A stretch of DNA of 64,000 bases, taken from assembly GCA_949290355.1 (NCBI GenBank), contig CASERN010000008.1, positions 222,044 to 286,043 of the forward strand. Direction: 5' to 3'. A model generated the notes under the pieces. It did not search any database. It was not told the DNA's origin and worked only from the letters and a program-made list of their open reading frames with translations. The position numbers were made by a program, and so were the translations under genes. Each line of letters starts with the position of its first letter. The first letter of the stretch is position 1. The stretch is from an uncultured bacterium. GTDB lineage: Bacteria > Cyanobacteriota > Vampirovibrionia > Gastranaerophilales > Gastranaerophilaceae. Positions 33,940-43,490 of the stretch are shown here, piece after piece.

Positions 33940-35097
33940 ATGAAAACTGCTGAAAAAATAGAAAAAAATAAAATGGAAAATACAATTCCCGCTAAAGAAC
34001 GTATAATAGCTTGGCCGAGAATGGGAAGAATAGACATTCCTTTGAAAGCTTTATTGGTATCATTGGGAGCTAAAGTAGTTATTCCGCCGCCAAACAGTAA
34101 TGAAGCTTTGGAAGTTGGTGTAAGGAATAGTATAGAAGGGATTTGTCTGCCTTATAAATTGAATCTTGCTAATTATATAATGGCACTTGATAAAGGTGCA
34201 AATACTTTAATGATGTTTCAAGCACCAGGCTCATGCAGGCTTGGCAATTACACAAAAATGGCTCAAAAAACTCTTAAATCAATGGGCTATAAATTTGATA
34301 TGGTCATTTTTGATATGTATAAAAGCAAAATGAAACAAACCCTACAAGCATTTTGGCATGTAACACATTGTATAAATCCTTGGAGATATTACAAAGGCTT
34401 TAGTCTTGGATTTAATAAATTTTTTGCAATTGACACAGCAGAACGATTATTATTCTACACAAGACCAAGGGAATTACACAAAGGTGATGCTGAAAAATGT
34501 TATGAAAAATGGTTAAAAATTACAGACGAAACAAACTCTGTATGGAAAGCAAAACATTTGAAAAAACAAATTATTGAAGATTTCAAAAAAATTCCTATAG
34601 ATAAAGATAAAAAAGTTCCTGTAATTTATTTAATAGGTGAATTTTTTGTGCTTTTGGATCCTTACACAAACCAAAATATAGAAAAAGAACTTGGCGAAAT
34701 GGGAGTAGAAGTCCAACGCCAAATTATGTTTGGCGACTGGTTGGAACATGTTTTAAAACCATCACTTTTTTACCATAAAGAATCTCATAGAGAACGTTCT
34801 GTAAAATATGCCGAAAAATATATGAAACGGGCAATAGGCGGAGAATGTATAGAAACGATAGGAGACACCGTATACGCTGCAAAACATGGTGTTGATGGAA
34901 TTATACATATTTCACCGTTTTCTTGTATGCCCGAAATTGTTGCCCAAAATATCCTTCCAAAAGTCAGCAGAGAGGAAGATATTCCTGTTATGTCATTAGT
35001 TTTAGATGAACAAACAGGTAAGGCCGGCTATATTACAAGGATTGAAGCATTTATAGATTTGGTCAAAAGAAAACAATTAAAAAAATGTAATAACTAA
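33940..35097 (+). CDS. 2-hydroxyacyl-CoA dehydratase-like protein (COG3581-type)
   Basis: 385 residues forming the companion of the 31861 protein. Three cysteines fall at matching places: C69 (EGICLPYK), C99 (GSCRLGNY) and C329 (FSCMPEI), and the C-terminus has DEQTGKAGYITRIEAFIDL. Together the two would provide two three-cysteine cluster sites, like the subunits of 2-hydroxyacyl-CoA dehydratases or double-cubane-cluster proteins. The ATPase activator expected in such systems is not seen. AGGAT lies 8 nt before ATG 33940. Confidence 0.8.
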   Translation: MKTAEKIEKNKMENTIPAKERIIAWPRMGRIDIPLKALLVSLGAKVVIPPPNSNEALEVGVRNSIEGICLPYKLNLANYIMALDKGANTLMMFQAPGSCRLGNYTKMAQKTLKSMGYKFDMVIFDMYKSKMKQTLQAFWHVTHCINPWRYYKGFSLGFNKFFAIDTAERLLFYTRPRELHKGDAEKCYEKWLKITDETNSVWKAKHLKKQIIEDFKKIPIDKDKKVPVIYLIGEFFVLLDPYTNQNIEKELGEMGVEVQRQIMFGDWLEHVLKPSLFYHKESHRERSVKYAEKYMKRAIGGECIETIGDTVYAAKHGVDGIIHISPFSCMPEIVAQNILPKVSREEDIPVMSLVLDEQTGKAGYITRIEAFIDLVKRKQLKKCNN

Positions 35098-35105
35098 TGT
35101 AAATT

Positions 35106-35125
35106 TATTACCCATATGGGTAATA
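35106..35125. promoter_or_regulatory. Perfect 20-bp palindrome, operator candidate
   Basis: TATTACCCATATGGGTAATA is its own reverse complement and lies about 65 bp before the radical SAM gene. A similar but imperfect site (TACCCATTTAGGTAA) lies at 56186-56200 before the exopolysaccharide operon. Two-fold symmetry of this length suggests binding of a dimeric regulator; no regulator gene is in the window. Confidence 0.55.
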
Positions 35126-35190
35126 TTAATTGATAGCCATACATGTTTATGATAACCTTAAACTAATTAATAGCTGAGAGGGGAAATGTG

Positions 35191-36246
35191 ATGACTACAA
35201 AATCAAGAAATAATATGACGTTTGAACGTCTAAAATATTACAGACATCTTGCAGGAGGTGCATTAGAATGCGTTGCAAGCCGTCTTTCTAAAACTCCAAA
35301 ACCTTTGTGTTTTTCACTTATGGTAACTAGTAAATGTAACTGCGATTGTGATTTTTGCTTTTGGAAATCCAAAAAAGGCAATGACGATATGCCTACTGAT
35401 GAAATTGTAAGATTACTTACAGAAGCAGGTCAGATTGGCTATATGGATAGTATTTTATGGGGCGGGGAACCTCTATTAAGAGAAGATTTTGCACAAATAT
35501 GCAAAGCCTCCCATGATGCAGGTCTTTATACAAAAATAGCAACAAACGGTTGGTTTTTGGAAACAAATCCTGATTTCGCAAAATATACTGATTTGATGTT
35601 TGTATCACTAGATGCAATAGGCAAAGCTCATGATGATATCCGCCATATGCCAGGCATTTGCGATAAGGTAATGTCAGGAGTTGAATATCATAAAATTCAT
35701 TCCCCAAAAATGAGAATTTATGTATGTTGCACAGTATCAACCCAAACTAATTTTGAACAAATAAAAGAAGTTGCTCAATATTGTAAAGATGCAGACATTT
35801 TATTGTACTTTACAGTAAATAAAGCAGCATCAAGACCGGAAGAAGCTCAAAATGTTGTAGAAACAGAATTAGAAAATGAGCAATTGGCAGATATGTTCAT
35901 CAAAATTAAAGAATTGAAGAAAAATGGATATCCAATAAGAAATTCATACTACTTTATGGATTACATCATTAATAAGAAAACTTATTATGAATGTCATTGG
36001 CCAAGAATTGCAACTGTTATTTATTCAAATGGGGATATGTTACGCTGCTATGACAGAAAACCATTTATCAGTGTAAGAAACAGACCATTGAAAGAGGTAA
36101 TCAAAGATCCTTTGTTTATTGAAACAGTAAACAAATGTAAAGACTGTAAACTTGCCTGTGTAGGCAATTATGCCCTTGACGCTTCAGGTTTATGGAAACT
36201 AGAATGGCCGGCAATTAAATCTTTAATGGAAATTGCTATTACATAA
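35191..36246 (+). CDS. Radical SAM enzyme with SPASM-like C-terminal cysteines
   Basis: 351 residues. The radical SAM motif is CNCDCDFC (C49, C53 and C56), binding the SAM-cleaving [4Fe-4S] cluster; GGEPLLRED follows as the SAM-contact block. The C-terminal region has MLRCYDRKPF and CKDCKLACVGNYALD, giving cysteines for an auxiliary cluster as in SPASM/twitch enzymes. The reaction is unknown. I chose ATG 35191 (GAGAGGGG 7 nt upstream) over the GTG directly before it. It follows the palindrome at 35106 and is 51 nt upstream of the polysaccharide exporter gene. Confidence 0.87.
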   Translation: MTTKSRNNMTFERLKYYRHLAGGALECVASRLSKTPKPLCFSLMVTSKCNCDCDFCFWKSKKGNDDMPTDEIVRLLTEAGQIGYMDSILWGGEPLLREDFAQICKASHDAGLYTKIATNGWFLETNPDFAKYTDLMFVSLDAIGKAHDDIRHMPGICDKVMSGVEYHKIHSPKMRIYVCCTVSTQTNFEQIKEVAQYCKDADILLYFTVNKAASRPEEAQNVVETELENEQLADMFIKIKELKKNGYPIRNSYYFMDYIINKKTYYECHWPRIATVIYSNGDMLRCYDRKPFISVRNRPLKEVIKDPLFIETVNKCKDCKLACVGNYALDASGLWKLEWPAIKSLMEIAIT

Positions 36247-36297
36247 TAACCAGTACAAATACAAAAATTGGAAATTAAAATAATTAAAAGGAATAAT

Positions 36298-38907
36298 ATG
36301 AAAAAAATAATTACTATAGCATTATTAATAGCATTTTGTACAGAACCGTCTGTTTTTGCAGCAACAATGAATAATGTTAACCAAACGAATATGCAAAGAC
36401 AAATTAACTCAAACCAATCTGCTATACAAAATAGGCAAAACATGCAAAATATGCCTGTAAACTATAATCAAAATATGAGCAGAATAAATACTAATCAATA
36501 CAATAATCAATATAGTAATCAATATGGGAACTCATATAACAACCCATATAATATGAATCAAATGCCATATGAAGAAGTTCAACTAAACCCAAATGCTTTT
36601 AGTAATAATTATCAATCATCTGTTCAAAATAACCAATTTTTTGAACTTAGTCCAATTGAAAAATTATTTAACGGAAAAGAAGTTGAAGTATCAGGCAATC
36701 CATTACAACAAATCGGATATGATCTTTTTACATCAACTACTTCTTCAGTAAATGGTACAGCAGGGAAATTTGACAGTAATTATAAATTGAATATAGGCGA
36801 AAAAGTCAATGTTTACCTGTTCGGAGACTCAATTGACGTTATGGCTATTTCCGGAGCAAATTTATTAAATCCGACAACAAAAACAGAAGTTGATTCAAAA
36901 GGTTTTATATTTGTACAGGGAATCGGTCTTGTAAAAGCTGAAAATCGTTCAATAGGGGAAGTAGAAAATGAAGTAAATCGTTTAGCTTCTCAAAAATATA
37001 AAAGTATAAAAGTTAAATTAACAATTGCTTCAGGTCAGGAATTTTCAGTTTTTGTATATGGTCAAGTTAACAGACCCGGAAAAATCCTTGTAGGGAACAA
37101 TTCATCAATACTTGATGCATTAAATGCTGCAGGTGGTGTCAAAAAAACAGGTACATTAAGAAATATCACTTACACATCAAACAACAAATCAAGAAGTGTT
37201 GATATATATAAGGCTCTATTTTCAGGTAATGATGACGGTATTATCTTGAGGCCTAATGACAAAATCTTTGTTGACAAAATCGGAGAAGTTGTTGCCATAA
37301 AAAATGGGGTAACTGTTCCTGGTATTTACGAAATTAAAAATGGAGAAAATTTACAAAAAGTTATCACATATGCAGGAGGACTATTACCTGCAACTCAAGT
37401 AACAGAAGTTACACTAACAGGTTACAATGCAAATTCAAAACAACGTTCTGCTGAAAATATCGCTTGGAATGAGGCAAAAAATACAAAACTAAAAAGCGGT
37501 GATGCCGTTGAATTCAGAGAATTATACAACACAGCAGAAAATGTTGTAACAATTCAAGGTAATGTAAAACATCCTGCAACTTATGCTTATAAAGAAGGAA
37601 TGAGATTATCTGATATTTTGAAAAGCGAAGATGAACTACTTGAAGAAACATTCATTAATCAAGCAGTTATCCGAAGAATTTCAGGGAAAGATAATTCTAT
37701 TGAAACAATCCCGATATTCTTGAAAGAATTTTTCGCAGGGATGAATGACCCTGTATTACAGCCAAAAGATATTATTAATGTTTATAAAAATACGAATTCA
37801 ATGTTTGTTGATGTATATGGATGTATAAATATTCCAAAACACCTTACTTATGTAACAGATATGACACTGAATGATGTTATGACAGATATTCAATTTTTAG
37901 AATCAGATGTAGATGATAAAAATAGTGAAGATAATAAAGAAACAGAAATCTCTTATAAGGGATCTGTAGAAGAAAATAATGTACAACTAACAGCAGGGAC
38001 TGCAAATTCTAATAAATTAATTCCTGCAGAAAATGTCGCAGTAGAAATAACAGGTGCGGACGGAACAACTCAGGTTTATTATTTATACGATATTATGATA
38101 AATTCTGACAGGATAAAAACTATTCCAATTTTACCTGAGGATAAAATTTTCTTTAGAACTTTACGCGGCAATGAGATAATGAAGACTGTTAAAGTTTCAG
38201 GTTTTGTTAAAAAACCGGGGACTTATACTTTCGTTGAAGGCAAAAGACTTGTTGATATGCTTGAAATGGCAGGAGGATTGACTTCAGAAGCAGATTTGAG
38301 AGGTATTGTATTTAAAAGAACAAACCTTCAAGGTAAACAAGTCGAATTGGCTCATAAAAATAATGAAAGAGATATAAAATTAATTGAAGGCAGAATGGCA
38401 AGTGCATATAAACCAACTGAAGGTGATCAGGAATCAAAAATGCAAATGCTTGAAATGCTTAAAGCTGATGATCTTACTATCGCAAAAAAATACAACGGAC
38501 AAATTGCATTAAATATAAAAAGTAATGACTTGGATAAAATAAGAGATTTAGATAATATAGAAGTTCAGGATGGAGATGATATTTATATTCCAAGAACTTC
38601 TAACCATGTAAGTGTAATCGGCGAAGTATATAATGAACAATCATTTGTATTTAAAAAAGGTGCAAATGCTAAATATTATATTAAAGAAGTTGGCGGCTAT
38701 ACTCCAAACGCTAACAAATTCAGATTATACAAAGTATCAGTTAACGGTCGCGCTGAAAAAATCGGAAATGGCAGCAATATTGAACCTGGAGATACAATCG
38801 TAGTTCCAAGAAGAATTGCCGGAAATGATTGGATCACACCTGTCTGTGATACTTTGAAAGGTATAGCATCAATTATTGTTATGGCATTTGCTATCAACAA
38901 ATGGTAA
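36298..38907 (+). CDS. SLBB-repeat polysaccharide export protein (Wza/OPX-like)
   Basis: 869 residues from ATG 36298, which has AAAGGA upstream and opens the signal peptide MKKIITIALLIAFCTEPSVFA. An Asn/Gln-rich stretch (about 22-110) is followed by a polysaccharide export domain (about 160-245, YKLNIGEKVNVYLFGD). Then come about six SLBB-like repeats near residues 251, 338, 418, 505, 631 and 771, each with a G-x-V-x-x-P-G-x-Y/x start. The C-terminus has a hydrophobic helix (GIASIIVMAFAINKW). It probably forms the periplasmic and outer-membrane channel for the polysaccharide made by the cluster to its right. It is longer than most OPX proteins. Confidence 0.85.
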   Translation: MKKIITIALLIAFCTEPSVFAATMNNVNQTNMQRQINSNQSAIQNRQNMQNMPVNYNQNMSRINTNQYNNQYSNQYGNSYNNPYNMNQMPYEEVQLNPNAFSNNYQSSVQNNQFFELSPIEKLFNGKEVEVSGNPLQQIGYDLFTSTTSSVNGTAGKFDSNYKLNIGEKVNVYLFGDSIDVMAISGANLLNPTTKTEVDSKGFIFVQGIGLVKAENRSIGEVENEVNRLASQKYKSIKVKLTIASGQEFSVFVYGQVNRPGKILVGNNSSILDALNAAGGVKKTGTLRNITYTSNNKSRSVDIYKALFSGNDDGIILRPNDKIFVDKIGEVVAIKNGVTVPGIYEIKNGENLQKVITYAGGLLPATQVTEVTLTGYNANSKQRSAENIAWNEAKNTKLKSGDAVEFRELYNTAENVVTIQGNVKHPATYAYKEGMRLSDILKSEDELLEETFINQAVIRRISGKDNSIETIPIFLKEFFAGMNDPVLQPKDIINVYKNTNSMFVDVYGCINIPKHLTYVTDMTLNDVMTDIQFLESDVDDKNSEDNKETEISYKGSVEENNVQLTAGTANSNKLIPAENVAVEITGADGTTQVYYLYDIMINSDRIKTIPILPEDKIFFRTLRGNEIMKTVKVSGFVKKPGTYTFVEGKRLVDMLEMAGGLTSEADLRGIVFKRTNLQGKQVELAHKNNERDIKLIEGRMASAYKPTEGDQESKMQMLEMLKADDLTIAKKYNGQIALNIKSNDLDKIRDLDNIEVQDGDDIYIPRTSNHVSVIGEVYNEQSFVFKKGANAKYYIKEVGGYTPNANKFRLYKVSVNGRAEKIGNGSNIEPGDTIVVPRRIAGNDWITPVCDTLKGIASIIVMAFAINKW

Positions 38908-38911
38908 AAAA

Positions 38912-39769
38912 TTAATTAACAAAAACTTTAACAGATTTAGGGACGATATTTATTTTAATGTCGTCCTTAAATTTTTGTTTTTCTCCATCAATATGACCTG
39001 TCGAAAATTCATTTTTTATTAGTAATTCATTCGTTTGAAAATACATAGCCTTTGAATTTGAATTTTTATAATTAAAAATTATCCCCAAAAATTCTATAAA
39101 AAATGTAATCGGATTTTTTACTTTTAAAATAAAAACTTCAAATTTCCCATCTTGCAAATTGCAGTTATTAGAAATTGATACCCAATTTCTATACATATTA
39201 CCTGCATTTGCGACAATTATGCAAGTCGCAAGAATTGATAGTTTTTTATCGTTAAAAAATATAGTATAACTTTTTTGCTTTAACCTTAGAGCAAACAAAA
39301 TCCCTGCTAAAAAATATGCAAAATACCCGAATTTATTTTTAAGTGATTGTGGAGTTTTGCATATAATATCAGAATCATACCCTAAACCAAGTCTTAAAAC
39401 AGAATATTTATCTTGAACTTTCAAGACATCAACATTTTTGATAACGGAATGATCTATAATTTCAAGAGCTTTTTTAGGATTTGTCGGAATATTTAATTTT
39501 GCTGCAAGTAAATTAGCTGTTCCGCAAGGGATTATTCCTAAAACTTTATCTGTATTTACAATATATGGAATTACTTTATTTACGGTACCATCACCGCCAA
39601 TTGCAAAAACTGTATCAAAATCTTCAAAATCAGTACTTGTTAATTTGCTGATTTCAATAGTTTTAAAACTACAATTCTTTCGCAACAAAAATTGTATAAC
39701 CAATTTTTTATACTTTGCAGCTTTTTTTCGACCAGCATTTGGATTGTTAATTACAAGTACATTTTTCAT
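38912..39769 (-). CDS. Diacylglycerol/sphingoid lipid kinase family protein (YegS-like)
   Basis: 285 residues of the DAGK catalytic family: NNPNAGRKKAAKY near residue 8, the nucleotide-binding FAIGGDGTVNKVIPY (about 55-69) and GIIPCGTANLLAAKL (78-92). It phosphorylates a lipid (diacylglycerol-like) using ATP at the inner membrane. It ends 4 nt from the convergent exporter gene, with no terminator between. The nearby PAP2 phosphatase at 41397 could act on the same lipid pool, but this is inference. Confidence 0.9.
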   Translation of the reverse strand: MKNVLVINNPNAGRKKAAKYKKLVIQFLLRKNCSFKTIEISKLTSTDFEDFDTVFAIGGDGTVNKVIPYIVNTDKVLGIIPCGTANLLAAKLNIPTNPKKALEIIDHSVIKNVDVLKVQDKYSVLRLGLGYDSDIICKTPQSLKNKFGYFAYFLAGILFALRLKQKSYTIFFNDKKLSILATCIIVANAGNMYRNWVSISNNCNLQDGKFEVFILKVKNPITFFIEFLGIIFNYKNSNSKAMYFQTNELLIKNEFSTGHIDGEKQKFKDDIKINIVPKSVKVFVN

Positions 39770-39874
39770 ATCCCGATTATTACATAGTTAATATTAGTTA
39801 GCAACATGTCTATAATTTTGATAATAATTATTATGTTTGGGTTATAATTATTGAATAATAAGGAGTATTTTTAA

Positions 39875-41395
39875 ATGAGAGTAGAAAAACAATCAACAGT
39901 ATGGCAACCAAATTCTATGGGAAAATTCGATAAGCTTAAATTAAAAATTAATGACTTTGCAATAGATATGCTTTTAAACTATCTTGGACACAATTTTAGC
40001 AAAGAAAAACTAATAAATTTGGCAAAAATATTTGAAAAAATATCAGGGTCAAAAGGTGGTATAAACCACGCAAGAAGAATGCAATGGCTCTTTCAATCAG
40101 AACATCCACATCTTTATTGGTGGAAAAAAATATTAACAGAATTAGACCCAAATTGCAGAAACAAATGGATTAAAAATTTCTTTGTAAACGGATATTATGG
40201 AGATAACTTAAGAAAACGTACAGAATTTAACGAAAAGAACGGATTTTTCCCTCCAACAGTTTTATTAGCAAGTATTACAAAACGTTGTAACTTCAATTGT
40301 AAAGGCTGCTGGGCACATGAATATGACGTAAAAGAAGATTTAACAAAAGAAAAATGGAGAGAAATTTTCACAGAAGCTCGTGATGTAATGGGTATACACA
40401 TTTTCCCAGTTGTAGGCGGGGAACCTTTTGCAAGAAAAGAATTCTTGGAATTAGCAGAAGAATTTAACGACTGTACATTTATCACATTTACAAACGGATC
40501 TTTAATCACTGAAAAAACCGTTGAAAAATTGAAAAAATTAGGGAATGTACAACCAATGTTTTCAATTGGCGGTTTGAAAGAAAATACTGATGCTATACGT
40601 GGTGAAGGTTGCTTTGATATGGTTATGGAGAAAATGGATATGCTTAAAAAAGCAGGTATTTTCTTTGGTGCAAGTATTACAGCAACAAGCCAAAATTGTG
40701 ATGAAGTAACATCTGATGAATTTATGAAAATGTTGTCTGATAAAGGTGTGTTATGGGCTTGGTTCTTCCATTACGTACCAGTCGGAGACAGTCCTGATGT
40801 AAGTATGGTACCTAATGCACAACAAAGACAAAAAATCCTAAAAGCAGTATACAATGCAAGAAATACACTTCCTATGATGACAGTAGATTTCTGGGGAGAC
40901 GGTCCTGAAATGATGGGATGTATCGCAGGCGGCAGACAATATATTCACGTAAATCCACGAGGAGATGTTGAACCTTGTACATTTGTTCATTTAGCAACAC
41001 ACAACCTTAAAGATTGTACACTTACAGAAGCTCTTGCAGCACCGTTTATGCGAGCAATAAGAGATGGAATTCCTTACGAAGATGGTAATATGCTAAGACC
41101 TTGTATGATAGTTGACAGACCCGAAATTTTAAGAAAATATTATCAGGAATTCAAACCGTATGAAACTCATGAAAATGCTGCAGCATATTTGACAAATCCT
41201 GAAATTACATCAAAAATTGATAAATATTCTCAAGATGTAAAAGAAATCTTAGACAAAGACTGGAGAGAAAATCTTTGGATGACAATATTCCCGCTTGAAG
41301 GCGAATATTACGTAGATAGAGATCATTTCTGTTCAAAAGAAAAACCAACACAAGAACATAAATGCAGTGGTAATTGCGCTTGCTGCGGGAAATAA
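39875..41395 (+). CDS. Radical SAM enzyme with cysteine-rich tail
   Basis: 506 residues. The radical SAM motif CNFNCKGC (C138, C142, C145) lies unusually far from the N-terminus, after a 125-residue helical domain. VVGGEPFARKE is the SAM-contact block. GDVEPCTFVHLATHNLKDC suggests a SPASM-like auxiliary cluster, and the tail CSKEKPTQEHKCSGNCACCGK holds five more cysteines. The substrate is unknown. AAGGAG precedes ATG 39875. The PAP2 phosphatase gene begins 1 nt after its stop, so the two are co-transcribed. Confidence 0.88.
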   Translation: MRVEKQSTVWQPNSMGKFDKLKLKINDFAIDMLLNYLGHNFSKEKLINLAKIFEKISGSKGGINHARRMQWLFQSEHPHLYWWKKILTELDPNCRNKWIKNFFVNGYYGDNLRKRTEFNEKNGFFPPTVLLASITKRCNFNCKGCWAHEYDVKEDLTKEKWREIFTEARDVMGIHIFPVVGGEPFARKEFLELAEEFNDCTFITFTNGSLITEKTVEKLKKLGNVQPMFSIGGLKENTDAIRGEGCFDMVMEKMDMLKKAGIFFGASITATSQNCDEVTSDEFMKMLSDKGVLWAWFFHYVPVGDSPDVSMVPNAQQRQKILKAVYNARNTLPMMTVDFWGDGPEMMGCIAGGRQYIHVNPRGDVEPCTFVHLATHNLKDCTLTEALAAPFMRAIRDGIPYEDGNMLRPCMIVDRPEILRKYYQEFKPYETHENAAAYLTNPEITSKIDKYSQDVKEILDKDWRENLWMTIFPLEGEYYVDRDHFCSKEKPTQEHKCSGNCACCGK

Positions 41396-41396
41396 T

Positions 41397-42047
41397 ATGA
41401 AAAAAATATTCGCATTACTGATTTTATTTATATTATTAACAATTTTTATAAGCTCTTGTCCCATAATTACTCAATGGGACAGGAGTTTTATTATATTAAT
41501 TCAGCAAAAATTATCTTTTTTACCTCTTTGGATACCAATGCTGCCTGATTGTATATTGTACACTGCAATGATTATTTTACCGCTTGTCGGTTTCGCAATA
41601 TTCTTTGTAAAAAAAAGATTATGGACAGATTTAATTTGCTTTTTATCCGTTCCGCTTATTACATTTTTACTTAATTGTATTATAAAACCTCTCGTCAAAC
41701 GCAATAGACCTCCAGTTGATTTGCAGATAACATCAATTCATCCCGACAGTTTCAGCTATGTATCGAGTCATAGTTTGGTAACAATTTGTCTTTGGGGAAT
41801 ATTTATTTGGTATTTAAACAAATATTGTAAAAATAAAATATTTAGGATTTTAGGGTATTTTATTGCAATTATTTGGATAATCTTTGTCGGATTAAGCAGA
41901 ATATGGATTGGAGTGCATAATCCTACAGATGTGATTGGTGCATATCTACTTGGAATTTTATTGATATATGTTTATATACCATTAACAAAAATTATAGAAA
42001 AATTATTAGTTGAATTTATTTTAAAAATAACAAAAAGTCTGACATAA
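41397..42047 (+). CDS. PAP2-family membrane phosphatase
   Basis: 216 residues with about six membrane helices. The phosphatase signature is present: KPLVKRNRPP (C1), SSHSLVT (C2) and SRIWIGVHNPTDV (C3). It may remove phosphate from undecaprenyl pyrophosphate, phosphatidic acid or a lipid A-type acceptor; the substrate is open. I chose ATG 41397, just after the upstream stop, giving an N-terminal helix MKKIFALLILFILLTIF, over an earlier frame start at 41367 inside the upstream gene. A strong terminator follows. Confidence 0.88.
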   Translation: MKKIFALLILFILLTIFISSCPIITQWDRSFIILIQQKLSFLPLWIPMLPDCILYTAMIILPLVGFAIFFVKKRLWTDLICFLSVPLITFLLNCIIKPLVKRNRPPVDLQITSIHPDSFSYVSSHSLVTICLWGIFIWYLNKYCKNKIFRILGYFIAIIWIIFVGLSRIWIGVHNPTDVIGAYLLGILLIYVYIPLTKIIEKLLVEFILKITKSLT

Positions 42048-42061
42048 ATGCCAGACTTTTT
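42032..42061. terminator. Bidirectional intrinsic terminator
   Basis: Perfect 10-bp stem AAAAAGTCTG / CAGACTTTTT with a 10-nt loop, between the PAP2 gene and the convergent chain-length protein gene. Confidence 0.88.
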
Positions 42062-42082
42062 TAACACAAATTTTTATTTAAA

Positions 42083-43441
42083 TTATTTTATCAAACATTC
42101 AAGAGCGATTTTCTTATTCATTTCAGAAAGCATTGTCTTTAATTGTTTGTATAATTTTGAATTAGTCTTACCAACTGATAAAAATAAAATAACCTCATTT
42201 GCATTTTTCACATTCTGAACAAATTCATTTGATATATCAGCTTTTACCAGAGAAACGTTTGAAAAATTCTTCAGTTGTACAAGAATATTTTCAGGAATTT
42301 CTTCAAAACACGCAATAGATATTTTCTTATCCTGATTAGCTAATAACAACAATTTTACGTCTGAAAAATCATTTTCAAGATTATATATTATGTCATCACC
42401 AAGCATTGAATAAGAAAGTTTTTTATCAGTATTTTCAGCAAAAATAACTGCAAATAATGACGCTATAAAACCAAATATAATACCCAATAAAATATTTATT
42501 AAAAGTTTTGGAGACGAATATTCGAAATCTCTTAATTTTTCTGGTTCTTTTAAAACTAAAACTTTTGAAGAATCTGACATCTGATCAACCATCTTTGCCC
42601 ATTCAAGTTTAGATGAAAGAGCAGCAACCTTTTCTGCTTCTTCAGTTACAGCAATTTTTGATCTTTCTCCGGCTCTTATTTGACCTGTTAAATTTGCCAT
42701 AGCTTGTTGAGCAGATTTCGAGAATGCACTCATTGCAGACAAATTCCCAGTTGATGCTGCAGCTTGTTCAGGTAAGCCTTGCACTGAATTTACTTTTGCA
42801 TTCAAAGCTTTTTTTGCTTTGTTGTATTCTGCCTCAATAATTTTTTTATCAGATTTTGACTTATCACTATTTAATTGCTTATGCAATTCAACATAATTAT
42901 TTATAATAGAATTTACGACATTATAAGCAAGTTCCGGATCTTTATTTTTATATTCAATTGTAATAACATTGGTTCCTTTTTTATTTTCAAAAGAAATATT
43001 TTTCTTTAAAAAATCTTTAGTAGAAAGAAGTTCTCCCTCTTTTTTATTAGGTAAAATCCCAAATTTTTTCTTATAAATTAAATTATTTTCTTTAATTACT
43101 TTATCAATTACAAGAGGAGATTGCATAAGCTCAAGCTCATTTGTTAATCCTCCCCCACCTGACATCAATGCAGCCATACCACCACCTGCACCCAATTCCT
43201 CGATAGCATATGGATTAATTTCCATCATATTTGAATTGTTTGCTTTATCAACATATAAATCAGATGTAACTGTATATTTTTTAGCAGAAATAAAGGTTAA
43301 TGCTATAAATACAATAAGAATAAAAGAAAATACTTTGGTTATAAGAAATTTTCTGTTCCAAAGAGCAAAAAATATCCTTTTTAAATCTATTGTCAATTCT
43401 TCATCGAGTTCTTCTTTTGGAATATAAACAGTTTGTTGCAT
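42083..43441 (-). CDS. Wzz-type polysaccharide chain-length determinant
   Basis: 452 residues with the polysaccharide co-polymerase layout. A short cytoplasmic N-terminus leads to a membrane helix (about 35-52), a long periplasmic region with helices (about 55-315, Gly-rich around 85-105: GAGGGMAALMSGGGGL), a second helix (about 318-340: LLGIIFGFIASLFAVIFA) and a cytoplasmic tail of 110 residues. It sets the chain length of polymer made by the Wzy-type gene. It has no tyrosine-kinase domain, and none is nearby. AAAGGAG precedes the ATG. It starts 49 nt after the flippase gene's stop. Confidence 0.86.
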   Translation of the reverse strand: MQQTVYIPKEELDEELTIDLKRIFFALWNRKFLITKVFSFILIVFIALTFISAKKYTVTSDLYVDKANNSNMMEINPYAIEELGAGGGMAALMSGGGGLTNELELMQSPLVIDKVIKENNLIYKKKFGILPNKKEGELLSTKDFLKKNISFENKKGTNVITIEYKNKDPELAYNVVNSIINNYVELHKQLNSDKSKSDKKIIEAEYNKAKKALNAKVNSVQGLPEQAAASTGNLSAMSAFSKSAQQAMANLTGQIRAGERSKIAVTEEAEKVAALSSKLEWAKMVDQMSDSSKVLVLKEPEKLRDFEYSSPKLLINILLGIIFGFIASLFAVIFAENTDKKLSYSMLGDDIIYNLENDFSDVKLLLLANQDKKISIACFEEIPENILVQLKNFSNVSLVKADISNEFVQNVKNANEVILFLSVGKTNSKLYKQLKTMLSEMNKKIALECLIK

Positions 43442-43490
43442 AATATCTCCTTTAATTGTAAATTATAGAATAAAATAAATGATTGAGCAA

